Positions 34,985 through 45,636 of a stretch of 64,000 nucleotides of DNA are shown here, one piece after another. The stretch comes from Circinella minor (taxonomy: Eukaryota; Mucoromycota; Mucoromycetes; Mucorales; Lichtheimiaceae). The DNA is taken from contig JAEPRB010000053.1 in the NCBI GenBank assembly GCA_016758965.1, positions 1 to 64,000 on the forward strand, in the 5' to 3' direction. A program made the translations under genes and the position numbers. Under the pieces are notes generated by a model. It did not search any database and was not told where the DNA came from. It saw only the letters and a program-made list of their open reading frames with translations. Numbering within the stretch: position 1 is the stretch's first letter; every line of letters begins with the position of its first letter.

Positions 34985-37245
34985 TTTTCTTTTTTTTTTA
35001 TTTACAATGTAAAAAGGGGGTGTAAAGTTCAAAAAAAGGCAAGTCCACCACCCACACACACCACACACACCACTTGTCGGAGAAGTAAGGTGGGTTGGAT
35101 TGTATATCAGAAAAACTGGCAGGGCTACTCAGAAACTGCAATAACCACGTTTTGGGTGGCTTTGCAATTTTCTATCTTTGGCGGGAATGTTAGTTTAATC
35201 GCCAAACTTGGTAATTGGAACATACCCGTGAGTTGTTGGCTTGTACTTATGTAACTAAGTGACAACAATTCTTGAATGTACAGCTGTTGCTAGAGAATTC
35301 AATTCTATTGTATTCTTTTTTTTTATATATTAATTAATGAATAATAGCAATAGACATGTTACGTACATTGGCAAAATTTCAAAGGTAAAATAAAGTAGAA
35401 GTATTTATACTTTCAACCAATATATCCACGGCATAATAGTAGTATCGTGTCTTCAGAGTATTTTGTTTTGTTTACACAGTATACATTACACATGTACAGC
35501 TAGTTATACAGTATATTTTGTTATTTATGATTCATAATACTATTATACACAACATAACGCAATATAATATAATATAATAATAATAATATTACAAAAGCGC
35601 GGTTACTTTATGGCTTTAACATACTCTCTTAAACAAATATAAACAAAGAAAAAAAATAGAATGTTTTTGTTTGATAAAATATCGAATATCATAACAGGTC
35701 GCTGAATTAGTTGTTTGAGAGTTGATGAGACAATATAGGGTTAATCAATCACTGCTTATTCTGGATCGAAATCAACAAATTCAGATCGCCTGCACATTTA
35801 AATAACATCACTAATCCACACTTGTCTAGAATCATCTCTTTATTTCATAATGTTTTTCCCTTTCTTATCACTTTATCGTCATCTTTGAAGACAGTCATTC
35901 ATTTTCGTCCCCCCCCCGGAAAAAAAAACAACATCATTCATCACACTTAATATTTGAGTTTCATACATCTCTCCTTCTTTTCACTCCCTTTATTGCTTCG
36001 AGTTTATTTTGATACGTTTTTGTTTTATATTTACTATGATCGATGGGAAAAAAAAATCATGACTAAAAAGTTTAAAATTAAATACGTATGTTCTATATTA
36101 TGTCTGTTTTCTTTTATATTTTGCCGAGATAAACGTCTCACAGAACGAAGTACGTATAACAAAAAAAAAGTTTAAGAAATGTATACATTAATGTGTAATG
36201 TGTAATATTTTTTTATACTATCAACACCATAAAAAATCATGGGAAGAAGGTACTTATTCTAAGTTATCTCCGTAAATAAGACCCAACTTCTCGGTGGCGT
36301 CCGTGTAATATGAAAATCATTGTTACTCATTGGCGTTTTTTTTAGTTTTTCTTCTTTTACGTATAATAAGACCGGGATGATCTATTATTATTCCTTGTTA
36401 CCAATGCTCTATCTTATTTAACTATTAACTCTGGATTCTCAAGCAGAAAAAAAAGCTGTTACTATTGTATTACCAAGTAAGGGTCCCTGTTCAACTTTCT
36501 ACCAGTTTTATAATGTAAAAAAAAAAAAATAGGAAAAAAGGGAAATGTGGCGAACAAAGACAATCTATTATAATTTAAGGATGCTCGATATAAAGTCATC
36601 GGAACAACATCGGGATGACACCAAATTTTGCCTTTAACTTAAGAAAGTGCTGTGTTACATATTTCTTCGTACATCATTTCCGGTTGTAATCAGTGTGACA
36701 GGGGTGTAAAGTAAAAAAAAAGAATGAGAAAGAAAAAAGCGATTTTCTTTTTTGGGGAGCGGCTGTCAAAAAAAAACCAGGAACCATATGGGATTGTGAT
36801 ATATTTTTTATTATCCTCACTATATTGATTAATTGTGTGAACTATATCATTGTATCTTCATAATCTTCTTATGAAATTTTATTATTATTAATTTAATAAC
36901 AAAAGGCGTTTTATGCTACTATTTTATTAGACACGCTAAAATTTTTAGTTACCATGAAAAACACGAAAATAAAAGATATTTGCCACAAACAAGATGCATA
37001 ATTGAAAAGTAAACTATAAACTAGACTTCATATCGGAGAGAGAAAAAATTACGCCCTGCACGCCCAATATCTACATATAAACAGGCTGTCAATGGTATAA
37101 ACATGTTGTTTCTAATTATTTTATTATTATAATTATGAACTGTATTTTAGGTATCCCAATCTTTTTTGAGAATAACAATTATCGGGTTACTTTACATGTA
37201 TAATTTACCGATGGAACGCCAAGTGAAAGACAAAAAAAAAAAAAA
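34985..37245. other. intergenic, no gene seen
   Basis: The first 250 bases are the uS9m promoter, with GC-richer patches (TTTGGCGGGAATGTTAG). Then 2 kb of AT-rich DNA follow with no coding signal, up to the left end of the TIR element. Confidence 0.55.
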
Positions 37246-37536
37246 ATTGGTTTTTTCCTAATACTTCGCGTCCCCCCATTTTTACTTTCGCCAAGCGAGA
37301 ATTTCAATTTCGCTGAGGGTAATTTCTCAATTTCGCGCATCATGAATTTACACTTTTGCGCATGGTATAATTTCAATTTCGCGTTATGAGATTTTTTACA
37401 TTTGCGCCTTATTATTTTATCTTCGCCTCTCATTAATTTTATTTTTGCGTCCCATTATTTTTATATTTGCATTCTATGATTATTATTTATGATTTATCCT
37501 TTAAAGTTTTACATAACTTCTTGTTTTCCAGCCTGA
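37246..37536 (+). repeat. left terminal inverted repeat
   Basis: Begins ATTGGTTTTTTCCTAATAC and ends GTTTTCCAGCCTGA. Complementary to 42900-43190. It contains ten copies of a (G/C)G(C/G)AA(A/G)-type core (complement strand) at about 22-base steps. The long open frame on the minus strand across it is a by-product of this repetition. Confidence 0.9.
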
Positions 37537-38369
37537 CACACCGAGCTTCAATAACTTTATCTTATTGAAGCACATCACAATATTCATCAGACTATTTTTT
37601 TTTTTTTACGATGGTCTGAGATCTTGTTGAGTGACTATTTTGAATAGATACATGTAAACCACACAGTACATGGATGGATAAAAATGGTTTTCTAGAATAT
37701 CCTGTAGTTATTTTTTTTTGTTGTCTCCTCCGTAACCACAATCATCCACATTCGTCATTATTAGTAATTATTAACGACAACGACGATTTAAGATTGCTTA
37801 GTCATATAAGTTATGATACTATTAGTATGATCTTGATTACGGAAGAAAAAGAAGAAAAATATTGGTAATAAAAAACATTTTATTTTATGTATATCATTTA
37901 TATGTTTTGTCTCTACTATCCCTTGATGATGTCTTTTTTTCATGGATGACTGGTATCCATGAGATAACAAAATCGCTTGAATTTATCATTTTATAGTTCA
38001 ACGATGACCACTATTAGAAAAAAAAAGGGTTACCAATTCAACTTATTGGTGTCATGGCCATTATTGACTACACGAAATTTTTTTTCTTATGCAAATTGCT
38101 GTGCTGAGTTTGCAAGCACTTTTCTTGTCTTAAATGGTCCGTGAACAACTTTAAAAAAAAATCCTCTCTAATACTTTTCGTTAACACGCTCTTTGTGACA
38201 ACAACAAAGACGAATCTACGAGATTAAAAACAAAATAATAATTTTCTTTTTCTGTGAATTCTACTATTGATAATTGGAAATAATCGAAATAAATGATGAC
38301 CTATAAAGAACGTACATTGCAAGGCCTAGTTTCAAAAAAAATATTCGGTTTCCATGACAACTGTACTAA

Positions 38370-40888
38370 CTTAAGTTTCAAAGTTTTCTAAATCTGCACC
38401 TAGCATTCCTCGTTGGAGAACACCTTATTCGGCCCCTAAATGTCAAAATCTATGTAACTACATGCTTTGCCGAGAGTAGTACTGTCAAATTATCAACAGC
38501 GTTAAATCTTATTGAAGATACGATTATCCCTGAATCACCAACCGTGTCCAACATCGATGATCTGAAACGCACATGGAAAAGCCGTTTAAATATAACCTAC
38601 AACATTGTCAAGAACATAAACTCAAACACAGCCGTTGAGGTACATACAAAAAATATATCTTTATTACACGTAATAGTAATTGTCATTTGTATTGACACGC
38701 TTTATAATTATTATTCTTAAAAAATAGCTCGATTTATATGTACCTGGTGATATGTGGATAGAATTGTATAAATCTGTCACCGAGGTAATTTATTATTTGT
38801 TGCGTTTCAACGTAAAGTGTATTTCAACATAAGCTAATTTATACATACTGGTTTTATAGTATATGGTAAACAATGATAAACAAGAATCAGTAGCTTATCG
38901 ACGGCAAGTAACCTCTCAATTGTACAAAAGAACAAATGGTAACTTTGCCAGTGAGCTTTTAAACGAATCAGGTATTATATCGACGCTGTCTCTCAAACTA
39001 TTATTGATTTTAAACAAAAAGAGATTATAACTTTTCTTTGATTTTTTTTAATAGAAGCTGCCAGTCAAGAGCCCTTAAATCAACACAGAAGAGAGGCGCA
39101 ACAACAACAATCTGAAGCAATACAAGAAGGTACTGAACAGGAGGAGCAGCAAACGGCGGTTGATGACGATGAAGATATTGGTATCGAAGGCCTCGAAAAC
39201 CCATCGGAAGTTGGTTCTGAACCCATTACTGTAGGGGAATTTCGAAAGGAAATTTTTATTACTGGGTCATGTGGTAAATAAGAATAACAGCTTATTGAGA
39301 ATAACTGGATGGCTCTCTGTATTTTTACGCTGCTAATTCTTTTTTTTTGGATGTTGTAGCTTAAAGGGCAGGTTTCACTTGAATCTATCGCAAGAATTAA
39401 TGGTATAGCTCGTCAAATAGAACCTGCATCACTTGGGGAATGTCTTGATCATTTGTCGTATTCCCTCATCAACTCCACACTAACTAGCAGCAACATTGAA
39501 ACTTTGAAGTGAGTTTTATTACCGGTGTTGTATGCAATTCATGTTTACTAATTGTCAAAAGACTATCTCTTTCTCGAGTTATATATTTAATTGCAGGAGA
39601 CACTTTGAAAGTATTCGACAAGCACTTTTTTGAAAAGGATATGAATTTCAAGGAAAGGTATCTTCAAGCAAAGACAGATATTCCGAAATTTCCCACTGGC
39701 ATGACGGCTGAAATGGCGAAAGTATTTGATTTTATTGCGGCTGTAAGAAATAATAATAATAGTTGACATTAGTGTTTTACAATATTATGCATGACACATC
39801 CTCATTTTCATTTTAATCCTTTTTTACTGTATAGGAAGCAAAAAATGGTAAACTTGAAGCCCGTAAACTTATTTGTAATAAGAAATTGGAAGTCTTTGAT
39901 TCTGGCGAAAACGACAATGAATTGATGCAGATGCTTGATATCGTCGATGTTATCATTGCGAGCTTACCAGATTTGAATGAACAGTCATCACCATACCCAG
40001 GAAATAGTAGCGAGCTTACACATTACCGACATGTAGCTACCCTTCTTGATATAATGTTTCGAGACACAAAATTTGAAAAAAAAAGTAACTTATTTTATAC
40101 ATGGATTATTTCATATCTTGATCAATTACAGTTGTACTCATTGCATTATATAGTGGTGAAACATGCAGCAAAGCAACAAAAATAGCCAGACAACACAACA
40201 TGGAATTATGTAAAGACAAGGACAATAAGCAAGTCGTAATTGGTCGTCGAATTGATTTGCTCTTCAGTACATTGGGAGTTGAACTGGGGTCATCCGAGTG
40301 GAAAAAGGCAAACGTGTCTGATAGTTTGGGAAAGCAACAACAAAACAAAAATGCTCGAACCAATAAAGCTATCTTACGCACTCTTGAGCGTATGCCAATC
40401 AATGAAGATTTACGGGATGAAATGATTGTGTATGGAATGGACTGGATTGGTAAAGCCACCTTAATATTATTATGATATGATGTATATAAATTTAAGTAAT
40501 ATATCGTGATAAGCTAACATAAAAAATGTACATAGGTAATTTGGGTTATGTCATTGCGGTAAAGCAAGTCAATTCAGCATATCTTGTATATTTTATGGGT
40601 GATCTTATTCTTCCACAAACGCTTAGCAACTTCTGTGATTTTAAAGACACTTTGGATCTTCTGTTTTCATTCAAGCATCATCACCAAGAACTGGCACTTA
40701 TTGTTGAATCTGCATATCATCGGCAAAATGCACAAGCTACCCTCAGAAAGTATCGAACTACATCAATGGAGAAACGATCACCAAGTCCGGACACATTCTT
40801 TACACCCGTTAAAAAACAACGCAAGACCAAGACAATTGTGATTAATAGCGATAATGACGATATCTATATTGAAAGTGACCAGGAATAG
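38370..40888 (+). pseudogene. PD-(D/E)XK nuclease-like protein gene of the TIR element (frame lesions)
   Basis: Ten or so exons with good splice sites: to 38639; 38728-38783; about 38860-38970; 39054-39271; 39361-39508; about 39592-39742; 39835-40084; 40132-40449; 40537-40888. The C-terminal half has GRRIDLLFSTLGVELGSSEW followed by KK. An Asp in a hydrophobic strand with Glu-x-Lys 13 residues on is the PD-(D/E)XK pattern. It is followed by SLGKQQQNKNARTNKAILRT. The last 40 residues are basic (KKQRKTK) then IVINSDNDD, a SUMO-interaction-like motif. The middle has an acidic/Gln-rich linker. Problems: no start codon in frame (a second frame with IPRWRTPYSAPKCQNL precedes exon 1), and single-base phase breaks at the 39271/39361 and 39508/39592 junctions. 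It is therefore either a damaged copy or splicing is unorthodox. No transposase motif is present. Confidence 0.6.
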
Positions 40889-42899
40889 ATTAGTTTTAGT
40901 ATCAGATTAGTGTGAACAGCTCAACACCATCTTTTCTGTAAATAAGATTCAATCCATTAGCTAAAGAGATACCCCACGGCAAGGAGGAACTCTATCAATG
41001 TAAAGCATATATGTATCACTTGTTTTGTTTTTAATAAACGAACGTTACATTGATAACTCAATCATTTTGTTTTAGAAGTTCTAGCTGTTGATCGTACATC
41101 AATGAGCTCTCTGATTATTATCGGTAAAAAATCGACAGGGTTTTCAATTAAAAGTGAACAAAGGAAGGTTTGCTGGGAACATTTAATTAAACTGTGAAAA
41201 TAAACGGCGTTTAAAAATGGGAAAGATTTGTGCTTGGATTACTTGGCATCATTAAGATGAAAAAAAATTGGTGATGATATTTATTCGCGTATTTCTTTTT
41301 TATTGAATTGGGCGTACCATCTATTTGTACATGTGATGGATAATATCTTTGTCCTGTAGTTGTTATACAATTATTATTGTTGGCCAAATAAGTTTGGCTG
41401 TGACACGGTTTCCCTCTCTTTTTTTTAATATTAAAAAATCCATGACATGTCGCTTTCATATGTATTTTTTGTTTTATCTACTTTGTACAATTCTTTTGAT
41501 ACTCATGTGTGACTGCCCTAATAAAATTTAACCTCAGCCTGTAATTTTCAGCAACCTTGTACAAATTAATGAAAGCCACACAATTTGTATAATAAAACAA
41601 AGTACAGAAGGTAAACAATTTACTTTGAGGAGTAAATAAATGATTTAATTGTTGATCGTTACTGATGTGCAAGTGTTTAGATGTATTATTTAATAGGAGG
41701 AACATCCAGTATACTCTCTTTTTTTTTTTACATCTGAACTGCAGCTTGGATTTAGATAAGTATTCTTGCTAGTAGCAAGATATATATTGTAAGGAGCCAA
41801 AACCATGCTTTGATAGTCATTCCTACAGCCACGGCATACGATGACGTCCGGTGTGCTTTTGGTGGTCGCGTTATTCGGCTTTCATCCTATAGCTGTTCCG
41901 ACAGCTCAAAGCATCCGTCAGCGTACGATGGGAGCTTGAAGACTCGACCAACCTTACAATTGCTTTTTACTTCGTTAATGTTCGTTACTAAACAGACATA
42001 TTCAGTTTTCGATTAGTTATCGTGCTATCGTGCTTGCCATTGGACGCTGTATTGCTATTGTGAATTATTTCCAATTGGTACAATAAATACTGACGTGTAA
42101 GTGTTTAGTTTTGTATTCTACAAGTAGTAGTCGTGTATATATAAATTCTTATTCTTTTATATTCTTCATTAATATGATTAGGTATATATATATTATGTAT
42201 CCACTGCTGGCATAGTGCATAATGGATGAAAAAAAGGGGATATGTAATAATATAGGTGTACTTGACTTTATTGTTATATATAATAAAATTATAAAGATTA
42301 TTAGAATCTTTTTCTTTCTCGGATTTATGAGATGGATCTTTTTTGAACCTGCTTCATTATTTTTTTTTAAGTTACTGTCCGAGAACCAAGGTCAAACTTC
42401 GGTGAACACGCTATCGAATGCTTTGGTAACATCTAACGTATGCTGTTAGACGTAACAAACGTTACTATGAAGAAGTAAAAATAAAAATATCCAATACCAT
42501 AGCGAATTTCCTATAATACGTTGCTTCGAATGCACCCATTTTTGATTTTGATATCCAAACAAAAAAGATAAGTCGTCCCCATTAGATTTATTCCAACTCA
42601 ACCCTCTCCAACTTATTTACTTACACCAGCTTCAATACAAGAAGTAGATTATAAAGCTCCGAATCCCTTTATTTTTCTCTTATCATTCAACCTTCTTGTT
42701 GTGAATTGCAACAAGCAAGTCACTGACACTTCCACTATCAACCAAACATTAATATTTAAATATAGATTATACATATTTACTCAAACTATCTACCTGTTAT
42801 TATATAATATGTTGTGTCATCAAGTCCATTTTAACCCAAGATTGCTTTTCACTAACAAAATACTTCAGTTGTCCTGGTGAAAAGACATTTGCCATCCAC
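40889..42899. other. interior of TIR element without a clear gene
   Basis: It contains a minus-strand open stretch at 41211-41460 (includes ITTTGQRYYPSHVQIDGTPN) that may be a decayed exon, and at 41790-42080 a GC-richer block (CACGGCATACGATGACGTCC, repeated CGTGCTATCGTGCTTGCC) unlike the rest of the element, perhaps a nested insertion. No recognisable protein. Confidence 0.4.
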
Positions 42900-43190
42900 T
42901 CAGGCTGGAAAACAAGAAGTTATGTAAAACTTCAAAGGGTAAATTATAAATAATAATCATAGAATGCAAATATAAAAATAATGGGACGCAAAAATAAAAT
43001 TAATGAGAGGCGAAGATAAAATAATAAGGCGCAAATGTAAAAAATCTCATAACGCGAAATTGAAATTATACCATGCGCAAAAGTGTAAATTCATGATGCA
43101 CGAAATTGAGAAATTACCCTCAGCGAAATTGAAATTCTCACTTGGCGAAAGTAAAAATGGGGGGACGCGAAGTATTAGGAAAAAACCAAT
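42900..43190 (-). repeat. right terminal inverted repeat
   Basis: Reverse complement of 37246-37536 with four substitutions noted (one at about 43100, three at about 42938-42950). AAA/AAG of the repeated core starts at 42968, 42990, 43013, 43033, 43057, 43079, 43103, 43126, 43148 and 43170, that is, every 20-24 bases. Confidence 0.9.
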
Positions 43191-44454
43191 AGCTTCAACC
43201 ATGTGTGTTTCACGTATCCTTCTTTAAGGCGTCCAACTTTAATCAATTTTTATATATCTATATGAGATCATCGCCATAGTGAATTTTTTTCTAACTAACT
43301 CTCTTTTCTATTAGACCCTCTGAGTGTCTAAAGTTGTCATTATGTCTGTATTATACATATTGATCTTGTTTATAATTGATAGATGATCCTTTCTTCTCCT
43401 GCGTTTCATGTCAACCATATAAATCGACATACATCTATATAAACCTTTATTGCACTATGCCATCAAACCATTATATAAAAAGGCTACCTATTATTAAGGA
43501 GTTAAAATGCATACATATTAATAAAATGTATTAGGAGGTCCCATCATCATCATCATTATCATCAACAAAAATACTTAATTATTTTATGCAGCTCTTCTTG
43601 CATTTATAATACTTGTATTATCTTTCTTTTTATAACCATTGGATAATAAATATAAACATTAAACTGCATTGCTGTTGTATTTATTCCAATCGCTTTAAAA
43701 TTAAATAAATTCATTATACTGTATATTCCTTATGAAAAATTGTTTTAAATAAAGAAACAAGACATAAAGAAAATATCAATTCTTCGTGTTGATAGCAATG
43801 AATATTTTCAAAGGTGTAAAGCTGCAAGAAAAAATATATTTGGTTCATAAGTAATACATTTTAACCAAACAATAATTTCTTTTTATTTGTTTATAATGAT
43901 TTATAACACAATAATAAGAGTAGACTATGAAAAAGGAAGAGTGGGGGTTTGTTTTGGCAGTGTCATGTGGCAAAAAGGAAAAAAAAATCACTCGGAACTG
44001 CCTATCGGTTCCAACCCGAAAGTTATAATGCTGTGTGTAATAAGAAAAAGAGCAAACAACAACAACTAAACAGATTTGCATTTTATACGGAAAGAAGAAA
44101 AGGAGAAGGTTCGTGGCACTGCATTTCGGATATCGGTAGAGAGGCCGTATTTCTTTTAACTTAGGGGGGGAGGGATGTTTTTATTCTACCGTTTTTAGAC
44201 TTCATTTTTTTTTTGGTACCCCCAGAACACACGCGTGTAAAAAAAAGCCTCTTCTTCTCCCTCCCCCCTCTACTCTCCCCCTTGTTTCTATCAAACTGCC
44301 GAACTTTTTTCTTTTGTTATTTTGAAAAGCTATAAAAACGAGTCCTTTTTTTTTTCCCCTTTATTAATCTTTTTTTTTAGTTCTTTTTTTATTCTTCTTG
44401 TAAACTATCATTCTTCTATTTTTTTTTTTTTTGGTTTGTTTTTCGTTTCGTATT
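43191..44454. other. intergenic, promoter of the orphan gene
   Basis: AT-rich with no coding signal. From 44160 on it is a strong poly-pyrimidine region (CTCCCTCCCCCC and several T runs) leading to the ATG of the next gene, typical of promoter and 5' leader in this window. Confidence 0.55.
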
Positions 44455-45636
44455 ATGGGACTCGATTATCTATCCAGTGATATTATATTTCCTTCAGATT
44501 CAACTGAACCAAAGTTGGCCACAACGACGGTTTCTAAATTACCAGGCCCAGTTGATTGGGCTTTTCATGATTATTACAGCACAGCATGTGAAAAAGCCAG
44601 TTTACCGGTTCATACAATAACTGATTATACTCAATGGAAAAAACATCATGACGCCGATGATATTGATATTGATTTTAAAAAACATACTCGATCCAAACAA
44701 GAAGAACAATTGCGTTATCTTGTTACTGGAAAACAACAAGAGCGATCTACATCTCCAACTGCAACAACATTACCAGTCCCAGAAGATGAGACATCAACAT
44801 CTAATTTACGTGCTGCGTTATGTGGAGCACTCGAGCATGTGGATATTGCAATGCAAGATAATCACCTTACTCGATTGGATAAATATACCCCCGGAAGTTA
44901 CTACCAAAATAACAAAGAATTTAGATGGGAAGATGAAATACTTTTTGGTTCCTTCAAATTTGCACCGGAAGCATCTTCCGATCCTATTAGTAACAATGAG
45001 ATTACTGGTGGTGTTCCATTGGATGTTCCATTTCATGACGACGATGAAGACGATGACGATTTCTTTGCACCAACAACAGCTTCACCAATTTCAGCAACAA
45101 GAGAACATAACCGATTCCTCGATGATCATGATGATTTCTTATATGAGCGACGATCATTCACAACAGATGAAGAAGATGATATTGGTGCTATTTTAATGGA
45201 TACTTCAAGGATCACTTCTTTTATTACATCGTCTATTCATCAGCACGATCAATTACCTTCTGAGCCAACTTATAACCTACCTATGTCTTCAACAGCACAA
45301 GAAATACCGCCTCCTTTCTTATTACCAACACAACAGCAACAACCATCACGTCATATCCAAATACCACCTCCCCAAAATGAAGGTAAACCAGCCATTGCAA
45401 AATCCAAAGTTTGGCAAGGTCTTGTGGGTCGTCTCAAAAAAAATCTTTCAAAACCATTCAACAAACAACCATCTCAGTCGACATCGCCATCACCACCCAT
45501 ATCATCTGCTGCTTCTAAAGGTATTACAGCTACTACATCTGTAGGGTCTTTATCACCTAATAAGTCAATATCATCACCACAACCACAAGGTCGACTCAAA
45601 CGGTTGTTATTCAAACCACGTCAAAATCACAACTAA
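44455..45636 (+). CDS. orphan protein with acidic middle and basic C-terminus
   Basis: A single-exon gene of 393 residues, starting at MGLDYLSSDIIFPSD. It has no signal peptide or membrane helix. The N-terminal 60 residues look structured (LPGPVDWAFHDYYSTACEKA, then a Trp/Lys segment), as does DKYTPGSYYQNNKEFRWEDE near 150. The centre is acidic (DDDEDDDDFF, TDEEDDIGAILMD). The C-terminal third is Ser/Pro/Gln-rich with two basic patches (KVWQGLVGRLKKNLSKPF and GRLKRLLFKPRQNHN) that could be nuclear-localisation or membrane-surface helices. I do not recognise the family. A lineage-specific regulatory or scaffold protein is plausible. Codon use matches the housekeeping genes, so it is very likely real. 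Confidence 0.75.
   Translation: MGLDYLSSDIIFPSDSTEPKLATTTVSKLPGPVDWAFHDYYSTACEKASLPVHTITDYTQWKKHHDADDIDIDFKKHTRSKQEEQLRYLVTGKQQERSTSPTATTLPVPEDETSTSNLRAALCGALEHVDIAMQDNHLTRLDKYTPGSYYQNNKEFRWEDEILFGSFKFAPEASSDPISNNEITGGVPLDVPFHDDDEDDDDFFAPTTASPISATREHNRFLDDHDDFLYERRSFTTDEEDDIGAILMDTSRITSFITSSIHQHDQLPSEPTYNLPMSSTAQEIPPPFLLPTQQQQPSRHIQIPPPQNEGKPAIAKSKVWQGLVGRLKKNLSKPFNKQPSQSTSPSPPISSAASKGITATTSVGSLSPNKSISSPQPQGRLKRLLFKPRQNHN

Larger units (their letters stand above)
37246..43190 (+). mobile_element. 5.9-kb TIR element carrying a nuclease-like gene
   Basis: The region is bounded by near-identical inverted repeats (37246-37536 and 42900-43190; four mismatches noted in about 291 bases). Between them is a spliced gene for a PD-(D/E)XK-like protein on + and about 2 kb of other DNA. 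TIRs this long recall Mutator-like elements, but no DDE transposase was seen and no target-site duplication could be fixed: left flank poly-A, right flank AGCTTCAACC. TACGTA, common in the surrounding DNA, was not seen inside. It is most likely a DNA transposon of undescribed type or its non-autonomous derivative. The outer limits are set only by where TIR similarity stops. Confidence 0.75.

Noticed and set aside
37179..37433. 85-codon minus-strand frame, mirrored at 43003-43227 on +
   Set aside because: The frame lies within the TIR and is a by-product of the ~22-base repeated motif. There is no promoter or conserved domain, and both copies are equal because the TIRs are equal.
42960..43180. 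CRISPR-like regular repeat
   Set aside because: The repeated unit is only a degenerate 5-6 base core with no unique spacers of constant type, and the DNA is eukaryotic.
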